64,000 bases of DNA, from positions 2,599,001 through 2,663,000 of the forward strand of contig NZ_CP126994.1 of assembly GCF_030252425.1 (NCBI RefSeq), read 5' to 3'. This DNA comes from Acidisoma sp. PAMC 29798. Lineage in GTDB: Bacteria > Pseudomonadota > Alphaproteobacteria > Acetobacterales > Acetobacteraceae. A program made the position numbers and the translations under genes. Within the stretch, counting starts at the first letter, position 1. Each line of letters opens with the position of its first letter. This document shows positions 47,462 to 55,137 of this stretch, in pieces. The notes beneath the pieces were generated by a model. It worked only from the letters and a program-made list of their open reading frames with translations. It was not told the origin of the DNA and did no database searches.

Positions 47462-48230
47462 CGTAGCGCCGCTCTCGCCGTCCGAATTCCGCCAGGGCGA
47501 CCGTCAGATCCTGGGCGCAGAAATCCGGCCACAGCACATCGAGGAAGACCAGCTCGGCATAGGCGCATTCCCACAGCAGAAAGTTGGACAGCCGCTGCTC
47601 GCCACTGGTGCGGATCAGAAGATCGGGATCAGGCATCGCGGAGGTCGAGAGGAAGCGGCAGAAACCATCCTCGTCCAACGTCTCCGGATCGATCTCACCG
47701 GCCTTGGCGGCACGGGCGACATCGCGCGCGGCGGCCAGGATATCGGTCCGGCCGCCATAGGACAGGGCGATCGTCAAATTCAGGCGACGGTTGTCGGCGG
47801 TGTGCCGCTCGGCGCGGTCGAACTCAGCGCGCAGTTCGGGTGAAAAACGCCCACGCTCCCCGATCACCCGAAAGCGCACGCCGTTCTCACCCAATTCCTT
47901 GAGTTCGCTGCGAAGATATTGCCGCAGGAGAGTCGTGAGGTCGGTCACCTCCGCGGCAGGCCGGCGCCAATTCTCACTGCTGAAGGCATAGAGCGTCAGC
48001 CATTCGATCCCGGAGTCGATCGCGGCCTCGATGCAACGCCGCACTGCCTTGGCGCCGGCATGATGGCCCGCGACGCGCGGCAGGCCCCGCGCCTTCGCCC
48101 AACGCCCATTGCCGTCCATGATGAGGGCGACATGGCACGGCACTGCGGCGGCGCCGCCACCGGCTTTTGCACGAGGCGCCTCCGCCCGTATCGCGGCGGT
48201 CGACAGGTCAGAGGCCATGGCGCTTGTCAC
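47445..48230 (-). CDS. uppS: Undecaprenyl diphosphate synthase
   Basis: 261 residues from GTG 48230 (257 from ATG 48218). This cis-prenyltransferase makes the C55 lipid carrier for peptidoglycan and LPS. Signature segments: HVALIMDGNGRWAKARGLPR with the catalytic Asp, GIEWLTLYAFSSENWRRP, and DLLIRTSGEQRLSNFLLW. The N-terminal 30 residues are Ala-rich and likely dispensable. Sits between frr and cdsA. Confidence 0.96.
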   Translation of the reverse strand: MTSAMASDLSTAAIRAEAPRAKAGGGAAAVPCHVALIMDGNGRWAKARGLPRVAGHHAGAKAVRRCIEAAIDSGIEWLTLYAFSSENWRRPAAEVTDLTTLLRQYLRSELKELGENGVRFRVIGERGRFSPELRAEFDRAERHTADNRRLNLTIALSYGGRTDILAAARDVARAAKAGEIDPETLDEDGFCRFLSTSAMPDPDLLIRTSGEQRLSNFLLWECAYAELVFLDVLWPDFCAQDLTVALAEFGRRERRYGANVD

Positions 48231-48242
48231 AACGACCTGCGC

Positions 48243-48809
48243 TCATACCTGACGAATCTCACGATCTTTTTCGGCGGCAACCTCATCGACGCGCTTCACG
48301 AAGCTGTCGGTCAGCTTCTGCACTTCCTCGGACCAATCCGACGCCTCATCCTTGCTGATCAGGCTTTTCTTCTCCGCCGCCTTGATCTGCTCCATCCCAT
48401 CACGCCGCACGCCGCGCACCGCGATACGCGCGCCTTCGGCATAGCGATTGGCGGCCTTTGCCAGTTCGACGCGACGCTCACCCGTCAACTGCGGAATGGG
48501 CACGCGCACGATCTGGCCGTCACCGCTGGGATTGAGGCCCAGGCCAGAATCGCGAATGGCGGCGACCACGGCATTGACCAGGCTGCGATCCCAGACCTGG
48601 ACCGTGATCATGCGCGCTTCCGGCACCGCAATCGTGCCGACCTGGGTCAGCGGCGTGCTGGTGCCATAGGCCTCGACCTGCACCGGCTCCAACAAGGCGG
48701 GGCTCGCACGACCGGTGCGCAAGCCGCTGCAATCCTTGCGCAGCGTCTCGATCGCGCCCTCCATACGGCGGGACAGATCCTGCTTGATGCTATTCAGGTC
48801 AGTTGCCAC
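48243..48809 (-). CDS. frr: Ribosome recycling factor
   Basis: 188 residues, normal length. With EF-G it splits the post-termination ribosome. The tRNA-like three-helix bundle contains [20 protein letters not shown], the beta domain [20 protein letters not shown], and ending IRRDGMEQ-type helices seen here as [20 protein letters not shown]. Fourteen bases after pyrH. Confidence 0.97.
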   Translation of the reverse strand: MATDLNSIKQDLSRRMEGAIETLRKDCSGLRTGRASPALLEPVQVEAYGTSTPLTQVGTIAVPEARMITVQVWDRSLVNAVVAAIRDSGLGLNPSGDGQIVRVPIPQLTGERRVELAKAANRYAEGARIAVRGVRRDGMEQIKAAEKKSLISKDEASDWSEEVQKLTDSFVKRVDEVAAEKDREIRQV

Positions 48810-48823
48810 AGGGTCCTCCTCCG

Positions 48824-49546
48824 TCAGACGTCGCGAATCATCGTATAGGCACCCTCGCCCCGCATGACCGAGGCGAAGGCCCCCACGCGGTGAAGGTTGA
48901 ACACCAGGATCGGGAGGTGGCTTTCCCGCGCCAGGCTGATCGCCGCCGCATCCATCACAGCCAGATCCTGGGACAGCACGTCCAGATAGGTCAGCGTGTC
49001 GTAGCGCTTCGCATCTGGGATCTTATGGGGATCGGCGGAATAGACACCATCGACCTGAGTGCCCTTGAGCAGAGCCTCACAGCCCATCTCAGCGGCGCGC
49101 AAGGCGGCGGCCGTATCGGTCGTGAAGAAGGGGTTGCCGGTGCCCGCCGCGAAGATCACGATCCGGCCCTTTTCCATGTGGCGCTGGGCGCGCCTGCGAA
49201 TATAGGGCTCGCAGAGGCTGGCCATGGGGATGGCGGATTGCACCCGCGTGGGCAGCCCTGCCCGCTCCAGCGCGCTCTGCATGGCGAGGGCATTCATCAC
49301 CGTGGCGAGCATGCCCATGTAATCGGCCTGGGCGCGATCCATACCAGCCGCAGCACCGCGCACGCCCCGGAAGATATTACCGCCACCGATGACGAGGCAG
49401 ACTTCGACGCCCATGGCGACAACAGCGCCGATATCCTGGGCGATTTGAACCATGGTCTGGGTATCGAGCCCATATTCGCCAGGCCCCATCAGCGCCTCAC
49501 CCGAGAGCTTGAGGAGCACGCGCTTATAGAGAGGCTGACCGTCCAT
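48824..49546 (-). CDS. pyrH: UMP kinase PyrH
   Basis: 240 residues, bacterial hexameric UMP kinase of the amino-acid kinase fold. It makes UDP for pyrimidine nucleotides and envelope sugars. Motifs: [20 protein letters not shown] at the start, [17 protein letters not shown]-like segment seen as [20 protein letters not shown], and [20 protein letters not shown] as [21 protein letters not shown] long hairpin separates it from tsf. Confidence 0.97.
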   Translation of the reverse strand: MDGQPLYKRVLLKLSGEALMGPGEYGLDTQTMVQIAQDIGAVVAMGVEVCLVIGGGNIFRGVRGAAAGMDRAQADYMGMLATVMNALAMQSALERAGLPTRVQSAIPMASLCEPYIRRRAQRHMEKGRIVIFAAGTGNPFFTTDTAAALRAAEMGCEALLKGTQVDGVYSADPHKIPDAKRYDTLTYLDVLSQDLAVMDAAAISLARESHLPILVFNLHRVGAFASVMRGEGAYTMIRDV

Positions 49547-49640
49547 GTTGTCCTTGATCTTCAGCGCCTGCGGCGCATCCGGGCTTACAGCTCCGGCGCG
49601 CGCACCCTAAAGACAGGGCACTGGCGCCACAAGGGTCGTC

Positions 49641-49695
49641 AGAGTCGACGGGCGGAAGGGGGGTTTAGCCCCATCCCGCCTGTCGGTCCGACTCT
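49641..49695. promoter_or_regulatory. Long hairpin in the tsf-pyrH gap
   Basis: AGAGTCG ... CGACTCT forms the outer stem, and ACGGGCGG/CCCGCCTGT a GC-rich inner stem around a loop with GGGG/CCCC. No T run follows on the coding strand, so attenuation or RNA processing is more likely than clean termination. Confidence 0.5.
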
Positions 49696-49700
49696 CTATC

Positions 49701-50621
49701 TTAGACGACCGGTGCAAGACCCGCGGTTGCCGCCACTTCCGCGGCGAAATCCGTGACCTGCTTCTCGATGCCCTCACCCAGATGGAAGCGGTCGAAACCG
49801 ACCAACTTCGCGCCGGACTTTGCAACGACCGCGCGCACCCGGCTTTCGCCGTCATGCACCCAGACCTGCTCAAGCAGAACGACTTCTTCGTAGTATTTCC
49901 GGATACGCCCTTCGACCATCTTTTCGATGATCGCCTCGGGCTTGCCGGACGCGCGCGCCTGCTCGCTCAGCACATCGCGCTCGCGCGCCAAGGCCTGCGG
50001 ATCGACGGCATCGACATCGAGCGCATCGGGGCGGGTCGCAGCCACATGCATGCCGACCTGGCGGCCAAGCTGCTCCAAAGCCGCCAGCTCGCTCGGCGCT
50101 TCCAGCGCCACGAGAACGCCGATCTTGCCGAGGCCCGGCTTCAGGGCGTTATGCACATAGGTCGCAACCGTGCCGCTGCTGACCTTCAGCACGCGGACGC
50201 GGCGAATGGTCATATGCTCACCGATGGTCGCGACCATCTGCGTCAACTGCTCAGCCACGGAATGGCCGGTGCCGGGGAAGCTCGCGGCCTTGATGGCCTC
50301 GACATCTTCACCGACGTCGAGCGCGATCGTGGCGACCGTCGTGACGAAATCCTGGAAGGTTTCGTTGCGCGCGACGAAATCGGTCTCGGCATTGATCTCG
50401 ACCATGGCGGCCACGTTCGGGCGGCTGGCGACGCCGATCAGCCCTTCCGCGGCAACGCGGCCAGACTTCTTGGCGGCGGCGGACAGGCCCTTCTTGCGCA
50501 GCCAGTCGATGGCGCCGTCGAGGTCGCCACCGGATTCGGTGAGCGCCTTCTTGCAGTCCATCATGCCCGCACCGGACTTCTCGCGCAGGTCTTTGACCAG
50601 AGCGGCGGTGATCTCAGCCAT
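49701..50621 (-). CDS. tsf: Translation elongation factor Ts
   Basis: 306 residues, nucleotide exchange factor for EF-Tu. The N-terminal UBA-like domain is [20 protein letters not shown], and the conserved [13 protein letters not shown] region is at about residue 80. GGAGATCCCCG precedes the ATG. It follows rpsB after a 99-base gap containing a hairpin. Confidence 0.97.
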   Translation of the reverse strand: MAEITAALVKDLREKSGAGMMDCKKALTESGGDLDGAIDWLRKKGLSAAAKKSGRVAAEGLIGVASRPNVAAMVEINAETDFVARNETFQDFVTTVATIALDVGEDVEAIKAASFPGTGHSVAEQLTQMVATIGEHMTIRRVRVLKVSSGTVATYVHNALKPGLGKIGVLVALEAPSELAALEQLGRQVGMHVAATRPDALDVDAVDPQALARERDVLSEQARASGKPEAIIEKMVEGRIRKYYEEVVLLEQVWVHDGESRVRAVVAKSGAKLVGFDRFHLGEGIEKQVTDFAAEVAATAGLAPVV

Positions 50622-50666
50622 CGGGGATCTCCGTGTGTTTGGAGTGCTATTTTAGAGAGACAAAGC

Positions 50667-50709
50667 CGTGTTTGAGGTCAAATCGCCTGGCGATTCACCC
50701 TCAAACACG
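50667..50709. promoter_or_regulatory. Long hairpin in the rpsB-tsf gap
   Basis: CGTGTTTGAGG ... CCTCAAACACG, 11 perfect pairs, continued by AATCG/CGATT nearer the loop. It occupies much of the rpsB-tsf gap. An rpsB-tsf intergenic structure that tunes tsf expression is known in other bacteria; the role here is inference. Confidence 0.55.
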
Positions 50710-50720
50710 CTGTCTTCGGA

Positions 50721-51602
50721 TCAGGCGTTCGCCGTCTCGGGCACGGTCTCAGAGGCCGTCTCGATCAAGGTCGCGTCCGAGACCGGCTCGAACTCGGCCG
50801 TCTCGGGCGAGGCTTCCATCGCCGGCTCGATCAGGATCTCGGAGGCGCCATCGGGCAGCAGCACCTCGGGAAGTTCCTCATCGGCGCCGATGTCACGGCC
50901 GGAGGCCGCCATCTCGGCACTGATACCATCCAGCACGGCGCCGGAGATCAGCTCGCAATACAGCATGATGGCGCGAATGGCGTCGTCATTGCCTGGGATC
51001 GGATAGGTGACGCCGGCCGGGTCGGAATTGCTGTCGAGGACGGCGATGACCGGGATGCCGAGCTTATTGGCTTCCTGAACGGCCAGCTTTTCCTTGTTCG
51101 TGTCGATGATGAACAGGATATCGGGCAAGCCGCCCATTTCCTTGATGCCACCGAGCGCACGCTCCAGCTTCTCCTGGTCGCGCGTGATCTCCAGGACCTC
51201 TTTCTTGGTGAGGCCGTGGATTTCGCCGCCGCCGATCATTTCCTCGATCTGGCGCAAGCGCTTGATGCTGGCGGTGATGGTCTTCCAGTTGGTCAGCATG
51301 CCGCCGAGCCAACGGTGGTTGACGTAATACTGGCCGCAACGGCGAGCGGACTCGGCCACATGGTCGGCAGCGGCGCGCTTGGTGCCGACGAACAGCACAC
51401 GGCCGCCATTGGCCGTGGTGTCGCGAACGGCGCGCAGAGCGCGGTCCAGCAACGGCACGGTCTGCTGCAGATCGATGATATGGACCTGATTGCGGATACC
51501 GAACAGATACGGCGCCATGGCCGGGTTCCAGCGGCGGGTGTGATGTCCGAAGTGGACGCCTGCCTCAAGCAATTGACGCAAAGTGAAATCGGGCATCGCC
51601 AT
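50721..51602 (-). CDS. rpsB: Small ribosomal subunit protein uS2
   Basis: 293 residues. The S2 core is complete ([60 protein letters not shown]). About 50-60 residues at the C-terminus are acidic and Ala/Glu/Pro-rich ([19 protein letters not shown]), an extension seen in many alphaproteobacteria. AAGGAG lies seven bases before the ATG. First gene of the 14-gene block. Confidence 0.97.
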   Translation of the reverse strand: MAMPDFTLRQLLEAGVHFGHHTRRWNPAMAPYLFGIRNQVHIIDLQQTVPLLDRALRAVRDTTANGGRVLFVGTKRAAADHVAESARRCGQYYVNHRWLGGMLTNWKTITASIKRLRQIEEMIGGGEIHGLTKKEVLEITRDQEKLERALGGIKEMGGLPDILFIIDTNKEKLAVQEANKLGIPVIAVLDSNSDPAGVTYPIPGNDDAIRAIMLYCELISGAVLDGISAEMAASGRDIGADEELPEVLLPDGASEILIEPAMEASPETAEFEPVSDATLIETASETVPETANA

Positions 51603-51906
51603 AGGCGTGCTCCTTTCCTGATGGTCCGGTTGATCCTCCGCGGGGCCGAGCCTTGGAGTGGCACCGGACCCGACCGAATAACCGGCCAGGATAGGCGCCC
51701 CGCGTGCGAATTACCCCGCCTCCAGACATGGAAGCGCGGGCGGCGCTGCTATCGCCCATCGTCGCTGTCATTGCAAGCGCGGGTCCGCGACAGAGGGGGC
51801 GACCCTGCCATCGATTTTTCTACGGTCAGGTATGGACTGCCTCCAAGAGGCATGCGTCGCAGTTATAGATATGGCAAGCAACGCCATGTAAGGGTTTCGT
51901 TTTAAA
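51603..51906. other. Divergent intergenic region between rpsB and the EAL gene
   Basis: 304 bases with no gene. It must contain the promoter of the rpsB block (minus) and that of the EAL-LLM pair (plus). I saw no strong dyad, and no -35/-10 pair good enough to report. Confidence 0.4.
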
Positions 51907-52671
51907 ATGGGAGAGCCTGTGCCCAGCGAACAGACCTGTTCCGCCTGCCGTCAGGCTGAGGACGTGTTTCCGTTTTCGATGGCCTTCCAGCCCATCGTCG
52001 ATATCGTGGAGCAGCGCATCGATGGGTTCGAGGCGCTTGTTCGCGGCCCTGCCGGCGAAGGCGCCGCCGAGGTTCTGGCCCAAGTCACGCCCGAAAACCG
52101 CTATGCCTTCGACCAGGCCTGCCGGGTCCGCGCCATCGATCTCGCCGCGCGCCTGCGGCTCGACCGGCGCCTCAACATCAATTTCCTGCCCAATGCCGTG
52201 TATGAGCCGCGCGCCTGCATTCGCAAGACGCTCGAGGCCGCGTCCGGGGCGGGGTTTCCCCTCGATCGACTGACGTTCGAAATCGTCGAAAGCGAGAGCC
52301 TGGCCAATGTCGCCCATCTGGCGGCGATCATTGTGGAATATCGGCGCCACGGCATCCAAACGGCCCTGGACGACTTCGGAACCGGCTATTCGGGTCTGTC
52401 GCGACTGGCCGACCTCAAGCCCGATATCCTCAAGGTCGATCGCATCCTGATCGACCATTGCGACCAGGACATCACGCGGCGCGCCATCCTTGCGAGCCTC
52501 GTCTCCCTCGGGGCCGCGATCGGCCTCAAGATCGTGTTCGAGGGTGTCGAGCGGCGCGAGGAGGTCGACGCCCTTCGTGAGGTGGGCGCCCGCTTCATGC
52601 AGGGGTTCTACTTCGCCCGCCCGATGTTCGAGGGCCTGGTGCGCGAGGACATGATATCCTTCGCGACATGA
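51907..52671 (+). CDS. EAL-domain cyclic-di-GMP phosphodiesterase
   Basis: 254 residues, an EAL domain alone without GGDEF or a sensor domain, probably cytoplasmic. Catalytic elements appear intact: FEALVRG (residues 41-47, the EAL motif), NINFLPN, TFEIVESE, DDFGTGYSGLSRLADLKPDI with KVDR, FEGVE, and MQGFYFARP. It should hydrolyse c-di-GMP and so favour motility over attachment. A short N-terminal CSAC motif precedes it. The stop overlaps the next start (ATGA). Confidence 0.9.
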   Translation: MGEPVPSEQTCSACRQAEDVFPFSMAFQPIVDIVEQRIDGFEALVRGPAGEGAAEVLAQVTPENRYAFDQACRVRAIDLAARLRLDRRLNINFLPNAVYEPRACIRKTLEAASGAGFPLDRLTFEIVESESLANVAHLAAIIVEYRRHGIQTALDDFGTGYSGLSRLADLKPDILKVDRILIDHCDQDITRRAILASLVSLGAAIGLKIVFEGVERREEVDALREVGARFMQGFYFARPMFEGLVREDMISFAT

Positions 52672-53705
52672 GCAGGTCTTTTCGCCTCAGCGTTCTCGAT
52701 CAAGGCCCCATCGCCGAGGGCGGCAACGGCGGCCAGGCGCTGCGCCAGATCGTCGATCTCGCCAAGGTCGCGGAAGCCGCCGGCTATCACCGCTATTGGA
52801 TCGCCGAACATCACGCGACGCCCGGTCTCGCCTCAGCCAGCCCCGACGTGCTGCTCGGGGCGGTCGGGATGGCGACGTCGCGAATCCGGCTTGGCACCGG
52901 CGGGGTGATGCTGCCGCATTACAGCGCCTTCAAGACCGCCGAGACCTTCAGCATGTTGAGCGGGATGTTCCCCGGCCGCATCGACCTCGGCGTGGGTCGC
53001 GCGCCCGGAAGCGACGGGCTGACGGCCTTCGCCTTGCAGCGGGACCGGCGCGACCGGGCGCCGGATGATTTTCCGGAGCAATTGGCAGAAATGATCGCCT
53101 ATCTCGATGACACGATGCCGGCGAAACACGCGTTCGCGGCTTTGGGCCGCACCTTGCCCGGCCGGCCGGAAAAGCCGGAGCCCTGGCTGCTCGGCTCGTC
53201 GGAGGATAGCGCCGCCTGGGCGGGCGAGCTGGGCCTGCCCTATTGCATCGCCGATTTCATCAATCCGGGTGCAGCACCCCTCGCCCCCGATTACCGGCTC
53301 GGCTTCACGCCAAACGCCCATCGGTCGCACGACAGGCCGTATGTGATGGTCGCGGTCTGGGCGATCTGCGCGGAGACGGAAGCCGAGGCGCAGCGTCTGG
53401 CCGCGAGTTCGAAGATGCTGTTCCGGCTGCTGCATCGCGGCCAGCTCATCGCCGTGCCGTCACCTGACACAGCGGTACGGTTCCTGGAGGCCGAGCCCGA
53501 GCGAGCGAGCGCGTCGCGATCCCGGCGCATGGTTTTGGGCACGCCGGCAATGGTGCGCGCCGGGCTCGAAGCGGTGGCGATGGAGTATCAGGCGGATGAG
53601 ATCATGGTGGTGAACATCCTGTACGACCATGAGGCGCGGCGGAGATCGTATGCGATGCTGGCGGAGGCGTTTGGGCTCACTGCCTCCGCAGTCGTTGCGG
53701 CCTAA
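52668..53705 (+). CDS. LLM-class flavin-dependent oxidoreductase (luciferase-like monooxygenase)
   Basis: 345 residues, TIM-barrel luciferase-like protein. Characteristic parts: LRLSVLDQGPIAEGG-type start (here FRLSVLDQGPIAEGG), AGYHRYWIAEHHATPGLASA, RIRLGTGGVMLPHYSAFKTA, and GRIDLGVGRAPGSDG, the usual MsnO8-like layout. The substrate is unknown. Overlaps the EAL gene by four bases, suggesting cotranscription, although the two functions have no clear link. Confidence 0.9.
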   Translation: MSRSFRLSVLDQGPIAEGGNGGQALRQIVDLAKVAEAAGYHRYWIAEHHATPGLASASPDVLLGAVGMATSRIRLGTGGVMLPHYSAFKTAETFSMLSGMFPGRIDLGVGRAPGSDGLTAFALQRDRRDRAPDDFPEQLAEMIAYLDDTMPAKHAFAALGRTLPGRPEKPEPWLLGSSEDSAAWAGELGLPYCIADFINPGAAPLAPDYRLGFTPNAHRSHDRPYVMVAVWAICAETEAEAQRLAASSKMLFRLLHRGQLIAVPSPDTAVRFLEAEPERASASRSRRMVLGTPAMVRAGLEAVAMEYQADEIMVVNILYDHEARRRSYAMLAEAFGLTASAVVAA

Positions 53706-53707
53706 TT

Positions 53708-54028
53708 TCAGGCGACCGTCGCCAATCCGCTCTTGGCAACGAGCGATAACAGCTTGAGCGATGCGCCTTGCGGATGCTTTTCGCCCCGTTCCCATTGGCT
53801 CACGAGGCCTGTCGTGACATTGAGATAGCGGGCGAAAACGGCTTGGCTTGCCCCTTCCCTGTCTCGAAGCGCCCGAATTTCTGCCGGCGACAGCGGACGT
53901 ATTGGCGTCAGGCAACCTTCGTCAAACTTCCGCATGGTCTGCTTATCAAGCACGCCGAGGGCGGCCAGATCTTCCGCTACCTCGTGGATCTCCGCCATCG
54001 TTCGGCTACGATACTGCTTGGTCATCAT
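53708..54028 (-). CDS. HTH (XRE-type) antitoxin of a RelE/HigB-like module
   Basis: 106 residues. A C-terminal XRE helix-turn-helix (SQAVFARYLNVTTGLVSQWE) follows a linker beginning MTKQYRSRTMAEIHEVAEDL, the layout of antitoxins paired with RelE-like toxins of the toxin-first type. The start (ATG 54028 or 54025) lies inside the toxin remnant's 3' end, the normal overlap for this family. The toxin is truncated, so the antitoxin may now be an orphan regulator. Confidence 0.88.
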   Translation of the reverse strand: MMTKQYRSRTMAEIHEVAEDLAALGVLDKQTMRKFDEGCLTPIRPLSPAEIRALRDREGASQAVFARYLNVTTGLVSQWERGEKHPQGASLKLLSLVAKSGLATVA

Positions 54029-54203
54029 CCGTTACCTCTATCAACACACCAGCAGCCACAGCGTCTGTGATTGCAACGACCTCCAAAGCCAGCATCGTCG
54101 TCGCGAGCAATTTGAACATCGCCAACTCATCATCGCGGATATTGGCCCGCTCATTCTTAAACACGAACGAAGTTTGACACGAAAACCTAACGGGATTTGT
54201 CAC
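54006..54203 (-). pseudogene. Truncated RelE-like toxin, C-terminal fragment
   Basis: The open frame covers only about 55 toxin-like residues: FVFKNERANIRDDELAMFKL, then LATTMLALEVV, ending VAAGVLIEVTDDD. This matches, as I recall it, the C-terminal half of roughly 110-125-residue RelE-like toxins whose corresponding part reads F-V-x-GFAK-x-x-R-x-N-I-x-x-DELA. The N-terminal half, with the active site, is missing; the first ten residues of the frame (MTNPVRFSCQ) do not look like toxin. The break lies about 54170-54200, directly beside the GH19 gene. Confidence 0.7.
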
Positions 54204-54218
54204 ACTGAGTGCGATATT

Positions 54219-55034
54219 TCAACCCAACAACCCCCAGCTTGCGGCGCCGGCGATGCCGTCTGCGGCAAGGCCGGAGGCGGCCTGAAAATGCCGCAGCGCC
54301 ACCTCCGTGCCTGGCCCGAAATCGCCGTCCTGCGCCACCGGATAGCGATGCGCAGCAAGACCCTTCTGGAGCAGTGCGACCGCTTCCCCCATCGCTCCTC
54401 TGCACAGCGTCGGCTGGTCCGCCGCGCTCGGCACAGTCTTCGCGGCCAAGGGCGCGAGCAGGGTCTTGGCGCGGCTGAGATAGGCGCGGCGGCTGTCGAG
54501 GCCGTTCAAACCGCCATTGACCAAGCGCGTCACGGTCATGAGATCGTCGGCGTCGCAGGCCAGATTGATCCTGCGGCGCGACCAGAACGCGCAGGCGACC
54601 GACAGATAGGTGGCGGGATCGTTGACCGTCAGTGGCTTATCCAGCAGCGGCAGGTCGAGCGCCGCACCGGTCACGGCGTAATTCATCCGGCCGGTGAGTT
54701 GGATCAGGCCCCGCCCCTTGTAGCGCGGGCCATCACCCGGCTCGACATTGCCGAGATCACGCCGCCCCTCATAGGCGCGACCATCGGCATATTCCTCCGT
54801 GGTGCAGAAGCCGTCCGACTCGTGGGCGGTCTGGGCGAGGAAATGCGCGATGCGCAGCGGCGTCTCGATGGCGTGTTGGGCTAAGGTGACTGAGAAGGTC
54901 TCCGCCATGCCGTCGATGATCGCGGCCTGCCGCGCGGCGCGGGCCCCGGACTGGCGTGGCACCAGGGCAAAAAGGACGCTGGCATCGATTGCGATCACGA
55001 CCGTCATCCACCTGTTCGTTAGGTGCACTAACAT
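54219..55034 (-). CDS. GH19 chitinase/lysozyme-like enzyme with peptidoglycan-binding domain
   Basis: 271 residues from ATG 55034 (262 from ATG 55007). An N-terminal GH19-type lysozyme domain shows catalytic Glu in QTAHESDGFCTTEEYADG and YKGRGLIQLTGRMNYA, as in phage and bacterial endolysins. A C-terminal PG_binding_1 domain follows (residues about 210-271: GEAVALLQKGLAAHRYPVAQ, DGDFGPGTEVALRHFQAASG). No signal peptide is evident, so release may need a holin or lysis. No phage genes are nearby; it may be a relic or a recent import next to the broken toxin module. Confidence 0.82.
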   Translation of the reverse strand: MLVHLTNRWMTVVIAIDASVLFALVPRQSGARAARQAAIIDGMAETFSVTLAQHAIETPLRIAHFLAQTAHESDGFCTTEEYADGRAYEGRRDLGNVEPGDGPRYKGRGLIQLTGRMNYAVTGAALDLPLLDKPLTVNDPATYLSVACAFWSRRRINLACDADDLMTVTRLVNGGLNGLDSRRAYLSRAKTLLAPLAAKTVPSAADQPTLCRGAMGEAVALLQKGLAAHRYPVAQDGDFGPGTEVALRHFQAASGLAADGIAGAASWGLLG

Positions 55035-55069
55035 ATTTGTTTCGTAACCACAATTTTTATTATCTTCTC

Positions 55070-55098
55070 GTCATCCGCGGACTTGATGCGCGGATGAC
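55070..55098. repeat. Single palindromic repeat unit, family A, copy 3
   Basis: GTCATCCGCG-GACTTGATG-CGCGGATGAC, a perfect ten-pair hairpin equal to one arm of the composite repeats at 5551 and 29881. Confidence 0.75.
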
Positions 55099-55137
55099 GA
55101 GGCGAGTTCGGCGTGGTTCAGCCCAGGTCGTTGGCCT

